In this document: positions 7,703 through 15,712 of the stretch, in pieces
Layout of the letters: every line of letters begins with the position of its first letter
Numbering within the stretch: position 1 is the stretch's first letter
Origin: JACMNW01 sp031406155
GTDB lineage: Bacteria > Pseudomonadota > Alphaproteobacteria > Rhodobacterales > Rhodobacteraceae
Reading direction: 5' to 3'
NCBI GenBank assembly: GCA_031406155.1
Contig: JANOGW010000003.1
Coordinates: 1 to 64,000, forward strand
Length of the DNA stretch: 64,000 bases
Notes under the pieces: generated by a model
Seen by the model: only the letters and a program-made list of their open reading frames with translations
What the model was told of the DNA's origin: nothing
The model's database searches: none
Program-made: the position numbers and the translations under genes

Positions 7703-9200
7703 CACGCAAATTGAGGCGCAGCCTCGCGCTGTTGTTGCTGGCGCAGGATTTGGCGGCATTGCCGCAGCTTTGCGTTTAAGAGCCCGTGGCTACAATGTTC
7801 ATCTGATCGATAGGTGCCCGCGCCTTGGCGGGCGCGGGCAGGTATTCGAACATGAAGGGTTTCGCCATGATGCCGGCCCAACTGTTTTGACAGCACCGCA
7901 TCTGTTTGAGGAGTTGTTTGCACTTTTTGGCAAACGTATGGAGGACTATGTCGAACTGCTGGAGCCTAACCCGTGGTATCGGTTCCACTTCCATGATGGC
8001 GAAACCTTCGACTATGGCCCGACGGAGACCGCGACCGAGGCAGAGATTGCCCGGTTAAGCCCGTCTGACGTGGCGGGCTATCGCCGTCTAGGCGCTTGGT
8101 CGAAGAAAATCTATGACATCGGGTTTCAGAGGCTATCCACGACACCTTTTCATTCCATCGGTTTCATGTTGCGCCAGATCCCGCACTTGGTGCGGCTGCG
8201 GTCTTATGAAAGCGTTTGGTCGATGGTCAGCCGTTTCATCAAGGATGATCGCCTGCGCCGTGCGTTTTCAATCCAGCCGCTGCTGGTGGGCGGCAATCCG
8301 TTCGACACCACTGCGATCTACGGCATGATCAACCATCTGGAGCGGACGCACGGCATCTGGTTTCCCAAGGGCGGGACTGGCGCGCTTGTCGATGCGCTGG
8401 AAAAGCTGATGCGGGAGGAAGGCATCCAGATCACGCTCAACACCACCATCGCGCAGATCAAGCTTGACGGCAGTCGTGCGACCGGGGTGATCCTTGAAGG
8501 CGGGCGAGAGATTGCGGCCGAGGTGGTCGTGTCCAACATGGACCCCATGCATGTCTATCGAACCATGCTGCCTGCAGCGGTGCAATCACCCGTGGCAAAG
8601 ATCAGGGCAAAAAATGCGCGGCTTTCGATGGGGCTGTACGTGCTGTTTTTTGGCGCAAACCGCACTTGGCCAGATGTGGCACATCACACGGTCTGGTTTG
8701 GGGCGCGGTACAAGGAATTGCTAGGCGACATCTTTCACCGCAAAGTGCTGGCCGAGGATTTTTCGCTGTATGTGCACCGCCCGACGGCGACCGACCCCAG
8801 TTTTGCCCCGGAAGGCAAAGACAGTTTCTATGTTTTGTGTCCGGTGCCGAACCTTGCAGGCGGACAGGACTGGTCCGTCGAAGGGCCAAAGCTGCGCGAC
8901 CGGATCGTGGCCGCATTGGACGCTTCCATGCTGCCGGGCTTGTCCAAGGCGATCACCGCCGAATTCGCGATGACGCCGGAAGACTTCAAGGCGGATTATT
9001 TATCGGTAGATGGCGCCGGTTTCTCGCTATCGCCGTTCTTCTCGCAATCGGCGTGGTTTAGGTTCCACAATCAGGGTGAGGGCGTGCGGAACTTGTACTT
9101 TGTCGGGGCGGGCACCCATCCCGGCGCTGGCCTTCCCGGCGTTGTGTCGTCCGCCAAGGTTCTTGATACTGTCGTGCCAGCAGCGGTGACCTTCGTATGA
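7692..9200 (+). CDS. crtI: Phytoene desaturase CrtI
   Basis: FAD-dependent bacterial-type desaturase converting phytoene to lycopene (or neurosporene) in the membrane. 502 residues. The N-terminal GAGFGG dinucleotide motif is at residues 17-22, and the C-terminal GAGTHPGAGLPGV signature is characteristic of the CrtI family. It overlaps crtE at its start and crtB at its end (ATGA). A product with four desaturations is expected because lycopene cyclase follows. Confidence 0.95.
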   Translation: MPRDTQIEAQPRAVVAGAGFGGIAAALRLRARGYNVHLIDRCPRLGGRGQVFEHEGFRHDAGPTVLTAPHLFEELFALFGKRMEDYVELLEPNPWYRFHFHDGETFDYGPTETATEAEIARLSPSDVAGYRRLGAWSKKIYDIGFQRLSTTPFHSIGFMLRQIPHLVRLRSYESVWSMVSRFIKDDRLRRAFSIQPLLVGGNPFDTTAIYGMINHLERTHGIWFPKGGTGALVDALEKLMREEGIQITLNTTIAQIKLDGSRATGVILEGGREIAAEVVVSNMDPMHVYRTMLPAAVQSPVAKIRAKNARLSMGLYVLFFGANRTWPDVAHHTVWFGARYKELLGDIFHRKVLAEDFSLYVHRPTATDPSFAPEGKDSFYVLCPVPNLAGGQDWSVEGPKLRDRIVAALDASMLPGLSKAITAEFAMTPEDFKADYLSVDGAGFSLSPFFSQSAWFRFHNQGEGVRNLYFVGAGTHPGAGLPGVVSSAKVLDTVVPAAVTFV

Positions 9201-10048
9201 CCCCCGAGGCGATGCTGGCCCATCATGCCCGCAGCTTTGCGCCTGCCGCACGACTGCTGGCGCGCAAGGATCATGCGAATGTGGCACGTCTTTATGCTTT
9301 GTGCCGCACGGTGGACGATCTGGCCGATACCGTCGGTGGGCCGCAGGTTCAGGCACGTCTGACGGCCTTGGCGGTTGATCTTCGGGGCGGGGGTGGGTCA
9401 GACCCGCTTGCCATCGAGGCGCGCGCCCTTTTGACGGGGCGTCCGGCGGGGTTGGCCAGTTTTGCCCGGCTGGTGGACACGATCGCGCTCGATACCGGTG
9501 CCACCTGCATCGCCAATGATGCGGCGCTTGACAGCTATTGCATGGGGGTTGCAGGGACAGTGGGGATTATGGTCTGCGCGCTCTTTGATGTGGCCCCCCA
9601 ATGGCATTCACGGGCCGCAGATTTGGGAAAGGCCATGCAGCTGACCAATATCTGCCGCGATGTGATCGACGATGCCGAGGCAGGGCGCCGCTATCTGCCC
9701 TATCACCTTTGCGCGCATGCACCGGACGCCATCGCTGCTGGCAAGTCTGATGCCCGCGATGACGTTCGCCGTGCGGTCGCGGAACTGCTTACCCGCGCCG
9801 ACGCGCTTTATGCGTCCGGGCGCATTGGGCTGCCTGCGCTGCCCCTGCGGCTGCGTCTGGCGGTTGCTGCCGCGGCGTCGATGTATGCCGGTATCGGAAC
9901 GGAATTGCGGGCGCGCTCGTGCGACCCCGGCAGGGGCCGAGCATTTGTGCCTGCATGGCGCAAGCTGTTGCTTGTTGTTCATGGTGTGACAAGCGATCTG
10001 CGCCTGCGTAATCCGGTGGCGTCAGGCAAGTATCATGCTGCACCCTGA
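9197..10048 (+). CDS. crtB: Phytoene synthase CrtB
   Basis: Condenses two GGPP to phytoene. 283 residues. The first Asp-rich motif is D40-D41-L-A-D44 after YALCRTV. The second is D155-V-I-D158-D159 inside the family signature NICRDV. The AGTVG segment near residue 119 is also conserved. It overlaps both neighbours, crtI by 4 bases and crtY by 14, which supports coupled translation. A glycine-rich insert (GGGGSDP) near residue 64 looks strain-specific. Confidence 0.94.
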   Translation: MTPEAMLAHHARSFAPAARLLARKDHANVARLYALCRTVDDLADTVGGPQVQARLTALAVDLRGGGGSDPLAIEARALLTGRPAGLASFARLVDTIALDTGATCIANDAALDSYCMGVAGTVGIMVCALFDVAPQWHSRAADLGKAMQLTNICRDVIDDAEAGRRYLPYHLCAHAPDAIAAGKSDARDDVRRAVAELLTRADALYASGRIGLPALPLRLRLAVAAAASMYAGIGTELRARSCDPGRGRAFVPAWRKLLLVVHGVTSDLRLRNPVASGKYHAAP

Positions 10049-11144
10049 CGTCGATATCGCCATTCTCGGCGGTGGCTGCGCGGGATTGAGCCTTGCCGTG
10101 CGCCTTGCGGCGGCTGGGCGGGATGTCTGCGTGATTGAACCGCGCCACAACTACAGCGATGACCGCGCGTGGAGCTTTTGGCGCACTGCACCCGACCCGT
10201 TTGAGGATTGCGTGCGCGCATCGTGGGCGCATTGGGACGTGTGTGGGCCGGGTGGCACAGTCCGCCGCGGATCGAAACGATTGCAATATCAAAGTGTCGC
10301 CGCAGGGCCGTTCTATGATCGTGCGCAATCCCTGATCGCCGACGGTCCATCGGCAAGGCTGTTGCTTGGCACGTCCGCTTTGGCCGTTTGCAGATCGGCC
10401 AAGGGTTGGCAGATCGACACGAACGCAGGCAGATTAAGCGCGAACCAGGTGGTCGATACCCGGCCGCCAAGCCGTATTCCAACTTATGGGCAGTTTTTTC
10501 TCGGGTGGGAAATTCGCACTGAACGCGCGGTCTTCGACCCCGACCGCGTGCAGCTTATGCACTTTCGCAAGGCGCGCAGTCGCGGCGTGGATTTCGTTTA
10601 TACGTTACCTTTTGCTCGTGATCGCGCCTTGGTCGAGGTGACGTCCTTTGCCCCGGAGTCTCCGGGGTCAGACGTTTTCAAAACGTGGCTTGAAACCGAA
10701 ATTGCTGCACTTGAACCGGGTAATTTCGAAGTGTTGCGCCAAGAGGCGGGCGCGCTGCCCATGCAGGTGGGCTTCACCGATCTACCAGAGGAAGGTCTGA
10801 TCCGCATGGGGCTTGGTGGCGGTGCGGCGCGCCCTTCCACGGGCTATGCCTTTGCGCGCATACAGGCGCAGGCAGATTACGTGTTTGCTGCGCTGCAGCG
10901 GTGCGATGCGTCCCAACCCCGGCTGGACGGTCTGGCCACCCGTTTCATGGACCGGGTTTTCCTGCAAGTTCTGCAAACGATGCCGGAACGTGGACCTGCC
11001 TTGTTCGAAAGCCTGTTTCGAAACGCGCCACCGGATCGGCTGGAACGGTTTCTTTCGGGCTCGACGCACCCAGTGGACAGATTGTCCATCATGGCATCAT
11101 TGCCGACCTTGCCGTTCCTGCGCGCAGCATTGGTTCCGGCATGA
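10035..11144 (+). CDS. crtY: Lycopene beta-cyclase CrtY
   Basis: Flavoprotein that closes both ends of lycopene to give beta-carotene. 369 residues. The N-terminal GGGCAG dinucleotide motif is at 12-17, followed by an acidic residue after the second strand (VIEPR). The mid-protein DTRPP motif and the adjacent FLGWE glutamate are hallmarks of CrtY cyclases, the latter being the catalytic acid. The stop overlaps the blh start (ATGA). Confidence 0.94.
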   Translation: MLHPDVDIAILGGGCAGLSLAVRLAAAGRDVCVIEPRHNYSDDRAWSFWRTAPDPFEDCVRASWAHWDVCGPGGTVRRGSKRLQYQSVAAGPFYDRAQSLIADGPSARLLLGTSALAVCRSAKGWQIDTNAGRLSANQVVDTRPPSRIPTYGQFFLGWEIRTERAVFDPDRVQLMHFRKARSRGVDFVYTLPFARDRALVEVTSFAPESPGSDVFKTWLETEIAALEPGNFEVLRQEAGALPMQVGFTDLPEEGLIRMGLGGGAARPSTGYAFARIQAQADYVFAALQRCDASQPRLDGLATRFMDRVFLQVLQTMPERGPALFESLFRNAPPDRLERFLSGSTHPVDRLSIMASLPTLPFLRAALVPA

Positions 11145-12016
11145 TTTCGGCACCGCTATGGCAGACCTTTCTGTTTGGCATGTTCGCAGTTTTCGCGCTC
11201 CTGCTCGAAGTCACAATCCAACCTGATTCGGGCTTGCAGCTTTTGCTGCTTGCACCACTGGTTGCAATTCTTGGGCTGCCGCATGGTGCGCTTGATTTGC
11301 CCATTGCCGAGGTTCTTTGGCCGCTTGAAGGGTGGCGCGGCAAGCTTTGGTTCGTGGCAGTGTACCTCGGGCTGGCATCGGCTGTGATCATCGTCTGGAT
11401 CTTGGTTCCCGGCGTCGCTCTGGCGGCATTTCTGGCCTATTCGGTGTTGCATTTTTCGGATGACTGGTCGCACGCCACATCACCGCTGAAGTGGACGGGC
11501 GGTATTGCCACGATCGGTGCCCCGGCGTTATTCCATCCCGAAGAAGTTGACATGCTCTTCGCCCATCTTGCCGCGCCGGCTGCGGCAGATTTCAGCGCAA
11601 ATGTAGCGGCGTTTACAGGGGCGCTTGGGCTTGGCATCTTTATCGCTATATGCATTTTTAAGTCCGAGGCGCGGGGTCAGGCCGCAGTTGAACAGGCAAT
11701 ATTGTGGGGTATCGGGGCGCTGCTTCCCCCTTTGCTTTTCTTCACAGTTTACTTTTGCGGCCTGCATTCACTTCGGCACTTTAGCGTCACGATCCAATCT
11801 GTACCGCGTGCGCGGCGCGCCCTCGTTATTTCAGCGCTTTTGTCGGGGCTGGTGGTCTTGGTTGCCGCAATGTTCCTACAAAGCCAGGTTTCCAGTGATC
11901 TTGGCGAAGTATCAAAAGCCAGCATGCAGACAATCTTTATTGGTCTTGCTGCATTGACGGTGCCGCACATGATCTTGGTAGATCGGTTCGGCAGGCTTAG
12001 AAAGCAAGCTCAGTGA
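11141..12016 (+). CDS. blh: Beta-carotene 15,15'-dioxygenase (Brp/Blh)
   Basis: Membrane-embedded non-heme iron enzyme that cleaves beta-carotene into two retinal molecules for the rhodopsin. 291 residues with about seven hydrophobic helices. The iron-ligand histidines of the family are present: H48 in LPHGALD, H104 in LHFSDDW, H209 and H213 in LHSLRHF, and H276 in VPHM. The ATG at 11141 overlaps the crtY stop (ATGA). It is the last gene of the operon, so the cluster makes retinal from GGPP without outside genes. Confidence 0.94.
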   Translation: MISAPLWQTFLFGMFAVFALLLEVTIQPDSGLQLLLLAPLVAILGLPHGALDLPIAEVLWPLEGWRGKLWFVAVYLGLASAVIIVWILVPGVALAAFLAYSVLHFSDDWSHATSPLKWTGGIATIGAPALFHPEEVDMLFAHLAAPAAADFSANVAAFTGALGLGIFIAICIFKSEARGQAAVEQAILWGIGALLPPLLFFTVYFCGLHSLRHFSVTIQSVPRARRALVISALLSGLVVLVAAMFLQSQVSSDLGEVSKASMQTIFIGLAALTVPHMILVDRFGRLRKQAQ

Positions 12017-13089
12017 GAAAAGACCGGTGTGTCTGACAAAGAAAAATCATGTCTGAATGCCGCAACCAAATCAGGCAATCAGCTTTGCGCTGCATCAGAT
12101 TGCGCGAAAACCGGCATTGCGCACCAAGGGCGTGCCTGTAGATCGCCTAGTTGCCGATTATTTTGGGACACTGAACTCGTCTGCACCCTTTACCAAAGCA
12201 TCTTGGACAGCAACCGGACATGGACGTTTGGCAGCCCGGTACTTCTAAAGGTTTCGCAACAAAATTGGGGCCGCAACACGATGTTTATCCGAAGAATATT
12301 TGCCTTTGCATCCGTCAGCTTAGTGACTGCGGCGACCGCTCAAGCTGCCGAAACCGTGACAATCGCGATGAATTGCACCAAAGAACAAGCTGCGCCACTT
12401 TTGGTACGCATCGCCCAGTCCGGAATCGCCAACCTCAGAACAGACTTCGTTTATCAACTGATCAGATACAGCGGGTAGAGCTAAGTCAGGTGCTGCTGCG
12501 CTTCGTTGCGGTGAACGACGAAATCGCAACCGTTCAGGTCGATCTGCACGGCCAGATCCACTATGGGGTAACCGGCGTGCGGCGGCTTGAACGCGATGCC
12601 ATGCTCGCCGCCAAGCGCGAGCAGCGCTTGTCGAACGATTGGTTCAAGGCTATCCGCGCTTCGGTTCAGCCGCTTTTTGACAGGTTGGCGCGGGCAGGCC
12701 ACACCCCGCAGGCGGGTCGGCTGTTGGGCGCGCAGCGCGCCGTGGTCGAAAACGCCGAACTACGGTTGGTGACATCAGAAAAGGTGTTCGAGCGTCTTGC
12801 CGCGATCGGGGACGACACCGAAAACCTGAAAGGTACTATGTCCGAGATGACCCGGTTGGAAGAGCGGATGAAAACGATCATCGAGATGGGCAGCACCCTC
12901 GTGCGACGCCTTCAGCAGGAAGTCGGGTCACCCCGTGCGCGCTTGGATCGTGCGCTACTGCACGAGCAGCCGTTTTCCTGGTGCGGTCATCGGTCTGTTG
13001 CTGGCCTGTTTTGATGGCAAAACTACTTTTCAAGCTTCCGCTTCAGGCCTGGGCCATACGCGGATGAAACGGTGCCGCGTTCGTCCGGC
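12017..13089. other. Gene debris between blh and the CIA30 gene
   Basis: About 1.07 kb without an intact gene. At 12281-12478 a plus-strand reading frame begins with a signal-peptide-like stretch ending in AQAAE and stops after 65 codons. From about 12481 to 13014, in another frame, the sequence codes for a charged, helix-rich polypeptide without a start of its own. The two may be frameshifted parts of one gene. I recognise no family. Confidence 0.45.
12481..13014 (+). pseudogene. Possible C-terminal fragment of an unidentified coiled-coil protein
   Basis: The open frame ending at 13014 reads as well-formed, charged protein (for example VVENAELRLVTSEKVFERL and a helical stretch with repeated Glu, Arg and Met). 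It lacks a plausible start and ribosome site. The amphipathic spacing suggests coiled coil near residues 100-150 of the fragment. No domain is recognised. It could be the shifted continuation of the signal-peptide ORF at 12281. Confidence 0.35.
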
Positions 13090-13668
13090 TCAGTAAAACC
13101 CCACCTCGCGGACGTCGATCAGGGCGTCGTGATCGCGGCCGTAGGCCACGACGGCGACCGAGGTCAGGCTGCCGGGGCGAGGAACACTGCGCAAAAGCGC
13201 GCCGGAGGCTGCGAACGCATCAAGTGGCAGGCGCACCTCGTTCCAGCTTTCTGTCACCTCGAATTCCGCCTGATAGTACTGCCACGGCAACAGCGTCCAT
13301 CCGGTACGCAGGTGCACAAAATAGCGCTGGCTGTTGCCGCGCACGATCAGGCGCACGCCGGTTGTGCCGTCAGGTGGCGGGGTGGCCAGATCCAGCCGCA
13401 TCTGGATGAACCCGCCGCGGTTGGCGGTGCTGACGCGGCCGGTCATGCGCGCATAGGCTTGCCCGTCTTCCTGCGGAAAGGCGACGCCTCCGGTCGAGAC
13501 GCCCCCCATCACCTGATCGGTGAAAAATCGCCAGCGGGTTTCAGGTTGCATCGTGAAGTCCTCGATCAACTTTTCCCCGCTCTGGGGCTCTTCGGCCATG
13601 GCAAACGGCAAGACCGCAGTCAGCAGGGCTGCCGCAATCACGAAACGGACCAGACCGCGTATCGCCAT
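13090..13668 (-). CDS. Secreted CIA30-domain protein
   Basis: 192 residues from the ATG at 13668, which has a GGGGAG ribosome site about 7 bases upstream; an upstream in-frame start at 13701 is less likely. Residues 1-24 form a signal peptide. The rest matches the complex I intermediate-associated protein 30 (CIA30) beta-sandwich: WRFFTDQVMGGVS near the N-terminus, GFIQMRLDL, then the GVRLIVRGN strand. Bacterial CIA30 proteins are of uncertain role. It is the last gene of the minus-strand photolyase block, 34 bases beyond the DUF427 stop. Confidence 0.85.
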   Translation of the reverse strand: MAIRGLVRFVIAAALLTAVLPFAMAEEPQSGEKLIEDFTMQPETRWRFFTDQVMGGVSTGGVAFPQEDGQAYARMTGRVSTANRGGFIQMRLDLATPPPDGTTGVRLIVRGNSQRYFVHLRTGWTLLPWQYYQAEFEVTESWNEVRLPLDAFAASGALLRSVPRPGSLTSVAVVAYGRDHDALIDVREVGFY

Positions 13669-13702
13669 CTTCGCTCCCCCGATCTTTCTCGTGTCCCACA
13701 TG

Positions 13703-14176
13703 CTACCAGTGCTGCGTTCCGGGTGTACCCTTGATCTGGCCGTCCAGATCGGGCGTGACCCAGCCGCCGTAAAAACTACCCGGCTGCGGGATGACGCGCA
13801 GATCGCCGACCCAGGCCTCGTCCATCAGCGCCGCGTAGAAGGCAACGTGGCCCGCAATGGTCGCGAAACCGGCGGTGGGGCTGTCATAGGCCCACGCGGC
13901 GCGGAGGGCCGTTGCCGAGGCTGACAGCACATCGAAGTATCGCGCGACACCCTTCCATTCGCAAAAGCTGCTGCCCAGCGCCGGGCGCAGGCTGGAATGG
14001 ATATCCTGCACGGGCAGGTAATAGGTCGGCGCGTGATGCGTCTCCAGCACCCGCAGGGCGCGGGTGGTGTCGGCCACAAGCGCGCCGCCAAGCCGAAGGA
14101 TGATGCGCTGCGGCACCGGCTCCAATGCCGGCGGGCGTGCATAGGATTGGACGTTCTCGCGCGGCAGGTCGGTCAT
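13703..14176 (-). CDS. DUF427 domain protein (intact copy)
   Basis: 157 residues, the full length of the small beta-rich DUF427 domain. Conserved features are TTRALRVLE, an EWKG turn and FYAALMDE near residue 112, then FYGGWVT at the C-terminus. Biochemical role unknown. Its ATG overlaps the stop of the upstream methyltransferase by 4 bases, so it belongs to the photolyase operon. A decayed paralogue lies in inverted orientation at 5416-5887, so the two bracket the rhodopsin cluster. Confidence 0.88.
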   Translation of the reverse strand: MTDLPRENVQSYARPPALEPVPQRIILRLGGALVADTTRALRVLETHHAPTYYLPVQDIHSSLRPALGSSFCEWKGVARYFDVLSASATALRAAWAYDSPTAGFATIAGHVAFYAALMDEAWVGDLRVIPQPGSFYGGWVTPDLDGQIKGTPGTQHW

Positions 14177-14889
14177 GCGGTGGTTCCCAACGAAAGCGGT
14201 TTGCGGGCGGTGCCCATATACAGCACGGCAGTCAGGGGCAGGGGGCCGAAGGTCAGGTCAAACCGGCGGTTGATCCCGCGCGGCCCAAGGCCGGTCACAC
14301 GGCCCGGCACCAGCCCCGCACCTTGCATCGCCGCGCGCAACTCGGCGGGCTTGATGAACATCGCCGGATCATGGGTGCCGCGCGGCAACAGGCGCAGCAC
14401 ATCTTCGGCAATGGTGATGGTGGCCAGCCGGGCCAGCGGATTGCGGTTGATGGTGTCGAACAGGAACAGCCCGCCGGGGCGTAAAGTGCGGGCGACCTCG
14501 GCCAGAACCTTGGTCAGATCGGCCACATGCTCCAGCACATCGACGCAGACCACGGCATCGAAGCTGGCGGTGTCGTAGGGCAAGGCCTCACCCATGCCAA
14601 CATCGTAACCGATCCGCAGGCCGCCCTCGCGGGCATGGGCACGGGCGGCGTCTATCGCATCCGCTGCGGGGTCGATCCCCGTCACCTGCGCCCCGCGCTG
14701 CGCCAGTGCCTCGGCCATGAAGCCCCCCGCACAGCCCAGATCCAGCACCGCCTTGCCCCTCCAGTCGATATGGCGGTCGAACCAGGCCAGCCGTCCAGGC
14801 ACAAGGTTTTTCAGCGTGCGGACCCAGCGGACGTCATCGGACCACCAACGGTCTGCCACCTTGTCGTAGATCGTCAGGTCATTGCGCAT
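14173..14889 (-). CDS. UbiG-like SAM-dependent methyltransferase
   Basis: 238 residues from the ATG at 14889. Class I methyltransferase with the SAM motif LDLGCAGG near residue 49, an acidic residue closing strand 2 (GIDP), and the post-motif VLEHV typical of UbiG/Coq3 O-methyltransferases. The genuine ubiquinone ubiG is probably elsewhere; this paralogue sits in the photolyase operon, starting 11 bases before the MddA-like gene ends. The substrate is unknown; a hydroxylated quinone or pigment is possible. Confidence 0.82.
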   Translation of the reverse strand: MRNDLTIYDKVADRWWSDDVRWVRTLKNLVPGRLAWFDRHIDWRGKAVLDLGCAGGFMAEALAQRGAQVTGIDPAADAIDAARAHAREGGLRIGYDVGMGEALPYDTASFDAVVCVDVLEHVADLTKVLAEVARTLRPGGLFLFDTINRNPLARLATITIAEDVLRLLPRGTHDPAMFIKPAELRAAMQGAGLVPGRVTGLGPRGINRRFDLTFGPLPLTAVLYMGTARKPLSLGTTA

Positions 14890-15712
14890 CGGGTTGATCC
14901 TTGGGCAGGCGGGGCAACATGTAAGGCACTTCTGCCCGGTAACGATCAAACCGGTCGCCATAGCGGGTAGCGAAGCGGCGTTCCTTCATGCGCGGGGCCA
15001 GCACGCAATAGGCGGTGAAGCTGGTTGCAAGCACCAGTTGGTCCGGCGTCCAGACCGGCACGGTCCATAATGTCAGGGCAAAAGCCACATAGATTGGCTG
15101 CCGGATCAACCGAAACAACCCTTGCGTGGGCATATCGGGAAACACAGGGCGGATGCGTGCCATGAGCGACATCCAGCCAAGGGCACCCGATTGCACTTCG
15201 GCACCCGCATCGAAACTGGCCTTCAGCAGGATAAGCCAGCTTGTGGCGTAAGCGGCGGTGACCACCCAAAACACCGCCCCTTCTGCCCGCCACCAGATGA
15301 TGCCCGATGGCGTCCAGAGGGCAAACAACGCCAAAAGCTGGGCTGAGGCGATGATGGCATAGGTGGTGGTGGCAAGTGTCTGACCACACGGGCCGGGGAC
15401 CAAACGGGCAAGGAATCGCCCGCCGGGGCCGGTTAGGAGAAGCGAATGGGCCAGCGGAAACTGCAGGATGAGCGCTGCATTTGCCAGCGCCGCCCAGGGC
15501 CAAGGGACGGTGCCAAGGCTTTCGCTGAGGCCAAAGAACATCGCCACGATCATGGCCAGCACGCCTGCCGCAAAAAGCGCATGGCACAGCCCCCCAAGAC
15601 CCAACGCAAGGGCAATGCGCCCGGCCCCGGCAGGCGGGCGCAACGCGGCGCGGATCAGGGTGACCAGCCGGGCGATGCGGGGGTCGGTCAGGATAATGCG
15701 GGGCAGCGTCAT
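14879..15712 (-). CDS. MddA/NnrU-like membrane methyltransferase
   Basis: 277 residues from the ATG at 15712, which overlaps the photolyase stop (ATGA). About five hydrophobic helices. The C-terminal RQPIYVAF, then ERRFATRYGDRFDRYR and VPYMLP match the isoprenylcysteine methyltransferase/phosphatidylethanolamine methyltransferase fold and resemble methanethiol S-methyltransferase MddA, as does the mid-protein HS...TYAIIAS segment. If MddA, it makes dimethyl sulfide from methanethiol. The substrate is inferred; an NnrU-like role is possible. Confidence 0.7.
   Translation of the reverse strand: MTLPRIILTDPRIARLVTLIRAALRPPAGAGRIALALGLGGLCHALFAAGVLAMIVAMFFGLSESLGTVPWPWAALANAALILQFPLAHSLLLTGPGGRFLARLVPGPCGQTLATTTYAIIASAQLLALFALWTPSGIIWWRAEGAVFWVVTAAYATSWLILLKASFDAGAEVQSGALGWMSLMARIRPVFPDMPTQGLFRLIRQPIYVAFALTLWTVPVWTPDQLVLATSFTAYCVLAPRMKERRFATRYGDRFDRYRAEVPYMLPRLPKDQPDAQ

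Noticed and set aside
9394..9408. GGGTCAGAC motif inside crtB (also in crtY near 10668 and soxG near 30207) matching the left-edge repeat core
   Set aside because: Only 9 bases are shared and in each case they read as ordinary Gly-Ser-Asp codons, so chance plus codon bias is enough.
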